NCBI GenBank assembly: GCA_039105265.1
Contig: JAPFFF010000022.1
Location: forward strand, 2,356,001 to 2,420,000
From: Tritrichomonas musculus
Lineage: Eukaryota; Parabasalia; Tritrichomonadida; Tritrichomonadidae
Length of the DNA: 64,000 bases
Reading direction: 5' to 3'
The notes below the pieces were generated by a model, which worked only from the letters and a program-made list of their open reading frames with translations, did not search any database and was not told the DNA's origin. How positions within the stretch are numbered: position 1 is the stretch's first letter; each line of letters opens with the position of its first letter. Position numbers and translations under genes: made by a program. Below, one piece after another: positions 41,177 through 52,200 of the stretch.

Positions 41177-44100
41177 ATGAGTAAGATTACTAATTGGAAT
41201 TTCGATAAAAAGGTTCTACCCACAGACATCGTCAGAGACTATATCGATATCATCAATGAGGAGTTCGATGGGGGTATCTCAACCAACAGCCCATATGTTG
41301 GACAGCTGAGTAGTCTCATAAAGTTCCTGAATGAGAACTCATTTGTAGCTCACACTGGTTTTGATCCCGACAATAAGCTCAAGGAATCAGATCTTGATAC
41401 ATTCATCAGACGACTGAGGCTTACACGTGCTGAGCAGAGGCGTCTCAAGGTATTGGGATTGGAAGGTGCTGAACGCTTACTGAATAGCAAGATTATTACT
41501 AAGAATTTTGCTAGAAATATTCAAGCCACAAATACTGTTGACGCTTATATCGATATCGCTAATGAGGAGTTCGATGGCAATATCCCATACGACACACCAT
41601 ATAATGAACGACGGAACGGTTTCATAAAGTTCCTAAATGACAATGCATTCGTATATCGTACTGGGTTTGATCGCGATTATTATCTCGAGGAATCCCATTT
41701 TGAGAAATTCTTCGAGAGACTGCGTGATGAACAAGAGGATGAGCTGCTGAGGGATGCAACTAACAAGAATCTGATTGCACTTGAGGAGGTCAGACTTGAA
41801 CGTGAACTCGCTAAGAAATCGGAACAGGAGCGTATTGAACAGGAACGTCTCCAGAAGCGAGAACGGAAACAGGCTGAGAAATTGAAACGCGATCGATTGA
41901 AACAGAAGCGGGAACAGGAGAAGAAACTGGAGCGTGAAAAGCATCGCAAGATTAGTACTAAGAATTTCGTTAAACGTATTATACCCGAGGAAACTGTTGA
42001 AGAATATATCGATAAAGCCAATGAGGAGTTCGATGCCAACATCCAATTCCACAACACATCATATAATGAACGACTGAGCAGTTTCGTAAAGTTCCTGAAT
42101 GATAATTTATTTGTATATCGCACCGGTTTTGATCGCGATTATCATATCAAGGAATCAGATCTTGATACATTCTTCGAGAGACTTGAGACTGAACGCCGTG
42201 CAGCCGTAGATAATGATTACTTCAATAATTTCAATAGAGATGATTACAAGATTGAGGACCGCATTGATGAACGCCAGCAATTGAATACCTGGATTAAGTT
42301 CATTCAGCAATTAGATGATGAACACAAAGCATATTCATATTTCAACAAGTATTATCCCGAGTATCTCGATAGAGCTGAAATACAAGATATACTCCGAGAC
42401 AGGACTAAGGTTACAAAACTGAATCATATTATCGGTAGTAACGCTAATATTGATGATAACAAAGCATATTCCTATTTCAACAAATATTTCCCCGAGTATA
42501 TCGACAGAACTGAAATACATAATATACCCCGAGACAGGACTAAGGTTACAAAACTGGTCCATATTATCAATGATTCCCCCAAGACCCCCGAAAATATCGA
42601 TGATCTCCCCAAGGACCCTGAAAATAATGAAATACTCGATTACCTCAGTGAGTTCGGCCATCAGTTCAAATCGAAACACACCGATTTCCTCATGGTGAAT
42701 GAACCTGATAGCTATGATAGGGCTGTTGAGGCTTGGCGATCATATACCAAATATGCTGATAGTGATTACAATGAGCGTGAGGATATCGATACCTATGAGC
42801 CAATATACATATACTACTTCAACTCGATATCCTCATTGAACTCTATATATGACGGCTTGCAACAGGTCTATAAGCGTGAGGTAAAACCATTCAAAATCTA
42901 TTTCCAACTCTCGGGTGTATTTGAGACCCCCTATGCTGAGAATATGCTTGGGTATTCATGTGAATATGCAGCTAGGGAAATCAATTGGAACAACTATAAA
43001 TCGGCTATCCCAATTGTGGTTCGTGATGAGCAATCACTTGATATCGTGAAGTACTATATTGAATCAGTACTGCACTCATATGAGACCTCAACATCTGGAA
43101 CCAAGTTGATTATGGTAGGATCAGTCTCATTCACGGTATCTCGAATGGTCAAGGTTAGTGGTCCAATCAAGGATTTACCTCCTGAGATCAAAAATAGCAA
43201 ATTCATCATCACGGACAACGCCGATGACAATCTATGTTGGTACCGATTTCTGGCTGCTTGTCTAGATGACCATCTGGTTGACCCTGAATCTGGTTGCAAT
43301 ACTAAGAATCGCACACAGGTAGCTAGGAAGCTCCTATGCGAGGATCACAATATAGTGTATTCTACTAAGCCATCACAAGATGCAATCGACCTCCTGAACA
43401 ACTATCCAGGTACATCAATTGAATCCATGAAGGCATCTGCCGAGAAGCATCACTTGAATGTGGACATCTATGAGTACTTGGAGGATCTCAAAGTTTATAA
43501 CCTTCAGGACCAATGGAAATACAATGAGGACAACTCATTTAGGAAATCCGCATTGCTGTACACCCAAAATCGAATCATCCACATAATGTACATCAGGAAT
43601 GCTGAGAAGCTGACCAACATCCACATCTGCCCAAAGTGTGGCTCATATGCCCATTACGGTCATTACAACATGAAGTGTTTCGAGAACCATGTTAAGAACT
43701 GTGACGGTGTATTTCGAAAGCGATTCATACCCAATCGTGAACCACTACCATACTGTCTACATATACTCAGCAATCCGGTGTACGAATATTGCTTAGCCTA
43801 TGGTCTCGAATGGAAACCCAACATATATTACATCACCTACGATTTCGAAACTGTTGAACAGCCTGTGAATGCATCCATTGGTTCATCCACAACCATCAAC
43901 TCACGACTGATTCCCCTTAGTGTATCATCATGTGTCAAATCGCAATCTGGTTGTACCACAAAGCACTTCTCATTAAGAGATTCATCTGAGTTCATCATCA
44001 AATGGATTGAGTGGTTGTTTGAGCAATCCAAGCAGGTGTATCACGATAAGGTTCAATACATGAAATCCTTCATCAATCAACCAGTTGACAATCTCAAAAC

Positions 44101-46738
44101 CATTGATCGCAACCTGAATGTGATAACCGTATTTGGATTCAACTCGAGTAGATTCGATAGCAACCTATTCAAGGAGTATCTCAACTACAGTTCAGCCAAG
44201 CGAAATATGTTCTGGAGTGTTGAACCCAATAGCATCATTGGTACCACATCCTCATTGAAGCAGTTCATATTGAAGTCACCCAAATACGACACCAAGTTGC
44301 GATTCATCGATGCACAATCATTCGTCGCTGGAGGTACATTACGACAATTCGGGGTAGACTTTGGGGGAGTTGAGAATAGCTCTAAGGGTGTATTCCCATA
44401 TGAAGCCATCAATACCGAGAACTACAATGAGGTCCTCTCAAAAGCAGAGCCATTTGAGTATGAAGCGTTCTACAGCTATCTCAACCAGAAGAACCCATTG
44501 ACACCAGACGATTACAAACTGTATCTCGAGGATGCCAAAAACTATAAAACCCGATGGGACTACCTGCTTGCATACAATGATAATGATGTCGAGATGATGA
44601 TCAAACCCATTGACAACCTGATTGCACTCAATGCGCAGTACAACGTGGACCTCATCTCAAACCTATCGCTAAGCAAGAATGCATCCTGTATCAAGTATGC
44701 ACTCGCATATAAGGAATTCAATCCAAATGCCGAATACTCTATACAGAATCCCATTAACAAATTCAAACCAAACCTCGATTGGTGGCGATTCAAATGTGAG
44801 AACTACTATAACCAGGATGTCAAATATAATCTAGCTCATAAGGACAAACCCAGGAACCTCGATAAATGTGTTTGTGAGGAGCAATTCGATAAGTTCATGG
44901 AGATGTACAACAATCCAGATACTGGCAAGTGCCATCTCTGTGGTGAGCACTTCACATGGACCAACAGACCTACTCTCGATAGAATCAATAATGATATCGG
45001 TCATGAACTCAGTAACTGTAAACTCGCTTGTGCGGAATGCAACAGACTTCGCAGTCGTGATGACCCCAATATAACCAAACTCCGAATTCAGCTGAAGAAG
45101 TACTGCAAGATGATGCATCTCCCAACACTCATCAACGATGAACAGGAGTATTACAGCTTACGGAACAACATCACTGGTGGTCTATCCAATGTCATGCATC
45201 GAGTCAACATCAAGGGTCATACCAAAATAAACCGTTTTAGGTACAACGCCGTTGATCACAAGGTAATCTCATATGATACTCCACACACGATGACTCATAT
45301 TGTTGGAGTCGATTTCAACAGCTTATACCCATCTGCATTCAGTTCAACCAAACATGATGCCAATCCATATCACGGGGGAGTCATGTATATGCCAGGTTCC
45401 ATGATGGAGCGATTCGAGGTGTACAAGGATGGGGTCAAAAATATGAAGACCTACAACACATGTATGGGTATCATCAACAACAACCAGAAGTACCAAGAAC
45501 ATCCCAAATTCCTGTTCAAAGCGGAGGTCATGTTGAAATGCCCAATATCCAAAATCAACTACTTCATCAATTTCCCACCTGTATTCCGCAATTTCGATAT
45601 CACCAATGATGAGGCCACCATCGGCCCATATATGCACGACTACATGACTCACAATAAGCTCCCATCTGTTGACAAAACTGAACGGAAGCTGACCATGAGT
45701 GTTGATACAATGGGTACCTATCAGACATTCTCGAACTACTACCTCTGGTTCCTCCTCGACCATGGGCTTGTCATCGAGGATATCAAGAGTCTCACCACAT
45801 ACGAGTCTCATCGTGGATTCAACCCATTTGTTAGCGAGTTCATGAAACGCCGTCAGGATATCATCTCTGGATCCGAGCATGGCAATGAGAAGTTCTACAA
45901 GATCAGCATGAATGGCTCATATGGGTACGATGGGATGAACACCGAGAAGTTCTCCAAAATCAAGATATGCTCACGCGATAAGACCTTCCAGAATATCATC
46001 TACGACAACTATGTCAGTGGCACCAAATTGAGTGATGACAACTATCTACTCCAGATGAACCCGAAGAGCTTCAAATGCACGACATGCCTTCAGGAATCAT
46101 TCTGGACTCTAGATAACGCCAAATTCTGGTATCTCACATTCATATACGAGTTCATGTACAAGTGCCTTGATGTGGAGCGATTCCATTTCATAGAGGGGGA
46201 CACTGATAGTGCGTATTTTGCAGTTGCTGGTGATGATACCAAGGGGTCCGATCAAGAGTTCAAATACATCATCAAGAATAGGGCATTCTATGATGAGAAC
46301 ATATATAAGTTCATGCCGAATCCCAATATAAATACAATCGCTGATGAGAAGAAAATACTGGGTCTCTGCATTGAGAAATATGGTGAGAATATGATAGCGT
46401 TAGCCCCCAAGTGCTACACCATATTTAATAGTGGAGCTGTGACCAAGGCACTCAAACTCAAGGGGGTCTCCCTCAAGAAAAACCGTATTACAAGTGATGA
46501 TTACAAGGACATCATCGACAATGGTGGTGTGAAGGTTGGCAAAAATATCAATCTGCAAATGGTGATGCGCAACAAAATCCAGAGCAAAATCAGTGAGATG
46601 ACAATGTCCAAGATCACGGTAAACAAGAATGCTCTCACTGGGACACACACCAAAATGATTGTCCTCGAGAACCAATCCTGTGCCCCATTCATCCACGGAC
46701 TCACATCAGGGGACTATATTATATGCAATTCGAATTGA
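41177..46738 (+). CDS. polB: Protein-primed DNA polymerase B with extra domains (element C)
   Basis: This is a 1853-residue polymerase. Residues 1-340 contain three tandem repeats of about 80 residues (EEFDG-N, F-KFLNDN-FVYRTGFDRDY, then ESDLDTFFERL) with a charged coiled coil between two and three. The part shared with A follows: NLCWYRFLAACL near 687, zinc-like CPKC near 817 and exonuclease DFET near 890. Near 1231-1294 lies an HNH/recombination-nuclease-like segment (CHLCGEHF, LDRINNDIGHELSNCKLAC, AECN). Palm motifs are DFNSLYPSAF near 1378, MNGSYGYDG near 1578 and EGDTDSAYF near 1674. Confidence 0.93.
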   Translation: MSKITNWNFDKKVLPTDIVRDYIDIINEEFDGGISTNSPYVGQLSSLIKFLNENSFVAHTGFDPDNKLKESDLDTFIRRLRLTRAEQRRLKVLGLEGAERLLNSKIITKNFARNIQATNTVDAYIDIANEEFDGNIPYDTPYNERRNGFIKFLNDNAFVYRTGFDRDYYLEESHFEKFFERLRDEQEDELLRDATNKNLIALEEVRLERELAKKSEQERIEQERLQKRERKQAEKLKRDRLKQKREQEKKLEREKHRKISTKNFVKRIIPEETVEEYIDKANEEFDANIQFHNTSYNERLSSFVKFLNDNLFVYRTGFDRDYHIKESDLDTFFERLETERRAAVDNDYFNNFNRDDYKIEDRIDERQQLNTWIKFIQQLDDEHKAYSYFNKYYPEYLDRAEIQDILRDRTKVTKLNHIIGSNANIDDNKAYSYFNKYFPEYIDRTEIHNIPRDRTKVTKLVHIINDSPKTPENIDDLPKDPENNEILDYLSEFGHQFKSKHTDFLMVNEPDSYDRAVEAWRSYTKYADSDYNEREDIDTYEPIYIYYFNSISSLNSIYDGLQQVYKREVKPFKIYFQLSGVFETPYAENMLGYSCEYAAREINWNNYKSAIPIVVRDEQSLDIVKYYIESVLHSYETSTSGTKLIMVGSVSFTVSRMVKVSGPIKDLPPEIKNSKFIITDNADDNLCWYRFLAACLDDHLVDPESGCNTKNRTQVARKLLCEDHNIVYSTKPSQDAIDLLNNYPGTSIESMKASAEKHHLNVDIYEYLEDLKVYNLQDQWKYNEDNSFRKSALLYTQNRIIHIMYIRNAEKLTNIHICPKCGSYAHYGHYNMKCFENHVKNCDGVFRKRFIPNREPLPYCLHILSNPVYEYCLAYGLEWKPNIYYITYDFETVEQPVNASIGSSTTINSRLIPLSVSSCVKSQSGCTTKHFSLRDSSEFIIKWIEWLFEQSKQVYHDKVQYMKSFINQPVDNLKTIDRNLNVITVFGFNSSRFDSNLFKEYLNYSSAKRNMFWSVEPNSIIGTTSSLKQFILKSPKYDTKLRFIDAQSFVAGGTLRQFGVDFGGVENSSKGVFPYEAINTENYNEVLSKAEPFEYEAFYSYLNQKNPLTPDDYKLYLEDAKNYKTRWDYLLAYNDNDVEMMIKPIDNLIALNAQYNVDLISNLSLSKNASCIKYALAYKEFNPNAEYSIQNPINKFKPNLDWWRFKCENYYNQDVKYNLAHKDKPRNLDKCVCEEQFDKFMEMYNNPDTGKCHLCGEHFTWTNRPTLDRINNDIGHELSNCKLACAECNRLRSRDDPNITKLRIQLKKYCKMMHLPTLINDEQEYYSLRNNITGGLSNVMHRVNIKGHTKINRFRYNAVDHKVISYDTPHTMTHIVGVDFNSLYPSAFSSTKHDANPYHGGVMYMPGSMMERFEVYKDGVKNMKTYNTCMGIINNNQKYQEHPKFLFKAEVMLKCPISKINYFINFPPVFRNFDITNDEATIGPYMHDYMTHNKLPSVDKTERKLTMSVDTMGTYQTFSNYYLWFLLDHGLVIEDIKSLTTYESHRGFNPFVSEFMKRRQDIISGSEHGNEKFYKISMNGSYGYDGMNTEKFSKIKICSRDKTFQNIIYDNYVSGTKLSDDNYLLQMNPKSFKCTTCLQESFWTLDNAKFWYLTFIYEFMYKCLDVERFHFIEGDTDSAYFAVAGDDTKGSDQEFKYIIKNRAFYDENIYKFMPNPNINTIADEKKILGLCIEKYGENMIALAPKCYTIFNSGAVTKALKLKGVSLKKNRITSDDYKDIIDNGGVKVGKNINLQMVMRNKIQSKISEMTMSKITVNKNALTGTHTKMIVLENQSCAPFIHGLTSGDYIICNSN

Positions 46739-46743
46739 ATATT

Positions 46744-46884
46744 GGGTGTACGGGATTTTCCGCAGACCCGGATTTCATGGAGATAACCCCTAAATATGGG
46801 GTGTGGTAGAATTCTACCAGACCCGGATTTCATCGTGATAACCACTAAATCCCTGGAACAGCAAAATTGCTGTCCCGATAATTA
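46744..46884 (+). repeat. Palindrome-swapping repeat array 1 (element C)
   Basis: Two units of about 54 bp share the frame GGGTGT, palindrome, CAGACCCGGATTTCAT, then GATAACC-CTAAAT. Their palindromic cores differ: ACGGGATTTTCCG and GGTAGAATTCTACC. A third palindrome, GGAACAGCAAAATTGCTGTCC, closes the array and abuts the end of the fibre gene. Confidence 0.85.
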
Positions 46885-49281
46885 GGCCTTAAACACAGCT
46901 AATGTGGATCCGTTGATGATACCAGTTATGATACCCACTGTCATACGATTTATTTTTGAGGTTATCGCGGTCTCACCAGTGAGTATCTTCAGTTTATTAT
47001 CAGCGTTATCGATGAATACCTCATCCCCAATGGAATAGCATGAGGAGTCCTCGACCTTAACCATGTAATCCCCATGGGTGGCGAATGTGATACAACTATT
47101 GGCTTCATCGATTCTCACGCATATACCAACATACTCCTTCCAGGTACCAGTGGTCTTCACACTACATATGCAATCAGTGGTGTCAGCTTCAGTGCTAGGG
47201 ATCCATTTCGAATCCTCACGATGATATACCTTACCGGTCATATATACTGGGGCTCCAATGACGAAATCGGTGATGGTGTTAACCGATGACTCGATTGGGG
47301 AGTAGTGGGTGATGGTTGTGTTGGATGTACCATACATCACACCCTTATATTTTGCTAAATACCCTCGGGACATGATTTGTCTTGAATATAGTTGTCTAGC
47401 ATCTAATAATTCCTGAGTAGTTGTCCAGGGATATCCACCTATTGGGAAGCTATATGTAAGTGTACTTGATGTTATATCATCAGTGCCTTCATAATATAGT
47501 GGGAATTTGAAATTGTCGAAATACACAGTCCTCTGATGTAATACTATTACTATGTTATGGGGATTTCCATCTGTATCACGGAATAACACCCTTATTTCAC
47601 AACATAGTGCATATTCACTTACTATGTATTCCAGTTTAATCACATTATCTTCAAGTTTTAGATAACGAATTGATATATCCGAGGACCCCTCCGCAATTGG
47701 ACTGCAATCAATGGCACACCTTTTTATTAGCTGCTCATCTGTAACAGCATTCGACTTCAATGCATATTTATTTTCAACATATGACTTCAATGCATATTTA
47801 GCATCGCATTCTGATTTAGTTAAATAACCAGTTATTTGACATTTAAATACAACTCCAGATAATATTAATGAAGCTAGATTAGTTATTGACTTCTCATTTT
47901 TTTCGAATATATCATATAATTCATTATAATAAAATCTATCGAAATCAGTAGTTTTTGGTGAATCATTTATTAAATCAGCTGAAGTATAAACATTGTTTGT
48001 TAATAATTCATTTAATGAACTCTTCAAAGCATACTTCCCATCAGCCACATCCTTGGTCTCATACTTGTCTAATTCATATGCGAGCTCATCTTCATCGACG
48101 AACTTCTCATCAGCCTGGGCACTAGTATAATATGGTGTCAAGTCAACTGGTTCTGGGATATCCGCTTTGAGAGCATAAGTGTTCGACACATATCTAGCCG
48201 AATAAGCGTTTTTGTCGGTTGGTTCGACAGTTTTGGTAATTGAACATGACAGTATTTCCGGTGTATCACCAGTTCCTGGATTGATTAACTCATGGGAGTT
48301 ATACAGATACCAAAGACTAGAATCACTTCCTTCCATACGCAGTATCTGAGAGGGTAGATTATCATCATCGTCATTGTACGAATAGTCTGCGTGAACATAA
48401 TGGGCCGTATAGTAGCTGTCTGATGAGACAATATCCAACCCATATTGCTCAATCAGTACATGATATGGGTCGTAATCCAAATCAAGAATTGTATTATTGG
48501 CGATTGTGAATTGAATAGTTGTTTGCCCCTCGATAATCTCTGGGATATAGCCTTTCACTTGATCAATAATCGCTGGGAGGTCATCTTTTGGAACATATTG
48601 TTCGGAACAAGAATCCAAAGCCGCTTGAAGACCTTCATTAGCCGCCATACTTGTTAAACACATTGATGCTTGAGCTGATAATGGTTTAACATCTTCAGCC
48701 ATCAATTTCTGAAACATTTCGTCTGATACTTGATCTCTTATGTTCAATTGCAACTCACTATTTTTGAGAACTGTGGGTATCTCAGGGAGGTCCTGGGTCT
48801 TCACGTACTCGGTCATATCTGGCAAGTCCTGGGTTTTGGCATACTCACCTAAGTTCGCAAGCTTCGCGTACGGTTCCAAAGCAGTACTCAATGAATCACT
48901 CGTAACGATGTTCTCAGGGACCTCAGGTATTTCAGTGGATAGCGCACAGTTTTTGGCGATGTAATCACGTAATTCCCCAATGGCACTATCCACATCTTCA
49001 CTAGATGCGTACTTCAGCATCTCCGTATTGAAATCCTCGGTTTTCACATAGTCGAATAGCTGGTTTTGCAAAGCATATGACTCAAGGTCCTTAGCTAAGG
49101 CATATTTTTCGAGTTGCTCACCAACTGTACTCGTAATGAGTTCCTTGATTTGCTCCTGGTTGGGACCAGTTATATTCGAGCCATTATGACACATGCATGC
49201 ATACTTTTTGATGTACTCTATTAGTAACTCGTCAATAGTGGACGCTTTTATAGAAAATCCACTCTGTTCTATACTGAACAT
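46882..49281 (-). CDS. Fibre-like protein (element C)
   Basis: This 799-residue protein has phage-tail-fibre-like modules throughout (EKYALAKDLESYALQNQLFDYV, then FVDEDELAYELDKYETKDV). A beta-rich region contains VIKLEYIVSEYALCCEIRVLF and VYFDNFKFPLYY, related to the tip of the B giant protein (WLNNIEFPLSG). The C-terminus has a beta-rich end with GDEVFIDNADNKLKIL. A trimeric surface fibre used in attachment is inferred. The start lies 18 bases from the divergent gene at 49300. Confidence 0.78.
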   Translation of the reverse strand: MFSIEQSGFSIKASTIDELLIEYIKKYACMCHNGSNITGPNQEQIKELITSTVGEQLEKYALAKDLESYALQNQLFDYVKTEDFNTEMLKYASSEDVDSAIGELRDYIAKNCALSTEIPEVPENIVTSDSLSTALEPYAKLANLGEYAKTQDLPDMTEYVKTQDLPEIPTVLKNSELQLNIRDQVSDEMFQKLMAEDVKPLSAQASMCLTSMAANEGLQAALDSCSEQYVPKDDLPAIIDQVKGYIPEIIEGQTTIQFTIANNTILDLDYDPYHVLIEQYGLDIVSSDSYYTAHYVHADYSYNDDDDNLPSQILRMEGSDSSLWYLYNSHELINPGTGDTPEILSCSITKTVEPTDKNAYSARYVSNTYALKADIPEPVDLTPYYTSAQADEKFVDEDELAYELDKYETKDVADGKYALKSSLNELLTNNVYTSADLINDSPKTTDFDRFYYNELYDIFEKNEKSITNLASLILSGVVFKCQITGYLTKSECDAKYALKSYVENKYALKSNAVTDEQLIKRCAIDCSPIAEGSSDISIRYLKLEDNVIKLEYIVSEYALCCEIRVLFRDTDGNPHNIVIVLHQRTVYFDNFKFPLYYEGTDDITSSTLTYSFPIGGYPWTTTQELLDARQLYSRQIMSRGYLAKYKGVMYGTSNTTITHYSPIESSVNTITDFVIGAPVYMTGKVYHREDSKWIPSTEADTTDCICSVKTTGTWKEYVGICVRIDEANSCITFATHGDYMVKVEDSSCYSIGDEVFIDNADNKLKILTGETAITSKINRMTVGIITGIINGSTLAVFKA

Positions 49282-49299
49282 TTACTATAAAATAAAGGT
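49282..49299. promoter_or_regulatory. 18-bp divergent promoter region (element C)
   Basis: The fibre gene and the repeat-protein locus start back to back with TTACTATAAAATAAAGGT between them. This parallels the 17-bp gap beside the B fibre gene. Confidence 0.45.
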
Positions 49300-52200
49300 A
49301 TGCTTACCAGTATTAGTAATGAAGTCCAGGATCGCACATCCCGTGAGCTTCTTATTTGTATGTCACGAATAATTGAAGTACCAAATGCACTCATTAATAA
49401 TATAATGTACGTCATCAATAATCCAGATTTGTTCAATGAAGAGGCAAAAGAAATACTCGATGAACTGAAAGACTTGTACAATTCATTCAAAAAGAGACAG
49501 GTTCCAGATTGTAAGCGTGCGTTTAATGATATTGCTACCAAGTTTAGAGATCTGAACCAATATTTGATTGACCCACAGCATAAAATCCCGGATTTCTCAA
49601 CCGATGAGTTTTATAAGTTTTTATCTACTGAATGCGGTGCAACGGATGAAAACGTCAAAAGTATTGAATATGTCATCGAGACGCCAGACGTGTACGACGA
49701 TGAGATGAAACAGGCAGTCAAGGAGTTGTTTGAAGCTTGGGATAAATACTACTATTATAAATCTGATGATGCTCATGCAAAAATTGTGAAGAAAAAGTTT
49801 ATGCAGCATCTCCCCAAATTCAATTTCGAAAATTATGAACAATATACGTTGCCCGGGGTGATTATAAATATTAATCGTCAATACCAGGATCGCACAACCC
49901 GTGATCTTCTTACATATTTATATAGTGAATGCGGAGTGTCAGATGAAGTCGTGAATAATATTATACAAGTCCTCACTTATACAGAAGGATACGTACCAGA
50001 GATAGTAAATGCGATCGATGAGATGAAACGCGCTTGGGAGTCTACCGACTTTAATAATCCTAATCAGGTTGATCGTTTGAAGCAAAGTCTTATGAATTAT
50101 GTCACGACTTACTTCAAAGATCCATATTCATATTTATTGGCCCAAGCGATTATTACTAGAGCCCAACACCCCACATACCGTAAGATCCTTGAGTTTTTAT
50201 CTAGTGAATGCCGTGATACACCAGATGAAGCTATCCAAAAGTTGAAATGGGGTATCGAAAATTCATATGCTTACAAAGCAGAAGGATTACGTATACTCAA
50301 TGATCTGAAAAGTACTTGGGAGTCTATTACTGACTTTACTAATAATAATCAGGTTGACAAGTTGAAGAGTCGGCTTGACACTCTTGCCTACGAGTTCTTC
50401 ACAGATTCGGATTTTTATCTGGAACCCCAAGAGATTATAAATATCGTTGGTAAAGCCAAGGACCCCACATATCGTGAGCTTCTTATGGCTTAACATGACT
50501 ACGATATATCAGATGAATACATCACTAATATGGTACATGTCATCAATAATCCAGATATGTATAATGATGAGATACTAAATTTCCTCCGAAACTTGAGAAA
50601 AGTGTTCTATGATCATGAACCGATGCGTACAATAGTACCTCATATGCTCGGTTTACTCCGTGATCTGAATCTGGGTAGTTTTTCCGGTTTCTTCGCAAGT
50701 TATAGTCTGCATAAATATTTGAAACCCAAAGCGGAACCCAAAGTACCACCCCAACAGGAACCATTAGGGGATATCCCAGGACCGGAACCCAAAGCGAAGT
50801 CCCAATCGAAGTCCAAAGCAAAACCTCAACAGGAACCATTAGGGGATATTCCAGGAGCGGAACACCAAGCGAAGTCCCTATCGAAATCATTATGGAATAT
50901 TCCTGAACCCGAATCTGGCCCGAACCGCGAATTCATTAAGTTTTATACATTTATACGTGTATATTTCAGTATACCAGATGAAGACATCACTAATATGAAA
51001 CATGTCATCACTAATCCAGATGCGTATAATGAGGAGTTAGTAAATGAAGTGCGTAGCATGATAGATATTTGGAATGCATACGACAATAAGAAACGTGATC
51101 GTGAAAAAATTAAAGCAAGACTTAAACCTATTGTCGATACTTTCTTCAGAGACCTGCGTAAATATTTGGAACCCCAACCGAAGTCCCAGTCGAAGTCCAA
51201 AGCAAAGCCCAAAGCGGAACCCAAAGTACCACCCAAAGCAAAGCCCAAAGCGGAACCCAAAGTACCACCCAAAGCAAAGCCATTGGCGGACATCCCAGGA
51301 TCGGTACCCAAAGCGGAACCCATCAAAGAGGATGATAGTATTGACGTCCAACACCGTAAGCTTCTTGAGTATTTATCTAGTGAATGCGGAGTGTCAGATG
51401 ATTGGATCACTAATATGACACATGTCATCAATAATCCAGAATTGTACGTCGATGCGATAGTAAATGCAATCGATAATATGAGGAAAGCTTATGCACGAAC
51501 CCACTTAAATGATACTAGGTCAGTTACAAGTTTGAAGAACCTCCTTAAGCAGAGCGCTTCAATGTATTTCAGAAATCCGAAAAAATATTTGAAACCCCAA
51601 CCGAAACCCGAAGTACCACCTCAAGCGAAGTCCCAGTCGAAGTCCAAAGCAAAGCCCAAAGCGGAACCCAAAGTACCACCCAAAGCAAAGCCATTAGGGG
51701 ATATCCCAGGATCGGTACCCCAACCGAACCCCAACCGAAGTCCAAAGCGGAACCCATCGAAGTGGGGGATAGTATTGACGTCCAACACCGTAAGCTTCTT
51801 GAGTATTTATCTAGTGAATGCGGAGTGTCAGATGAAGTCATCAATAAATTAATACATGTCATCAATAATCCAAATTCGTACAATGATAAGATACTAAATG
51901 TGATCAAGGGGCTGAAACACAAATGGGAGATTATCACCAGTAAAGGTCATGATATTAACCCTGGTCGGGACCAATATTGGAAGCAACATATTATGACTGA
52001 TGTCACTACTTTCCTCAAAGAACTAGATCTATATTTGAATCCCCCACAGGAACCCCAAGGAGATCCAAGCGAAGTCCCTAGCGTGAAACCCAAACCGAAA
52101 CCCCAAGCGAAGTCCCTACGGAAATCCCTACTGAAATCCCCAAAGAAGCCATTAGGGGATATTCCAGGATCGGAACCCTCAGGAGATCCAAGCGAAGACT

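Noticed and set aside
50943-51431. Minus-strand frames rich in Gly/Phe opposite the repeat protein
   Set aside because: They are mirrors of the Lys/Pro-coding repeats and change with repeat phase.
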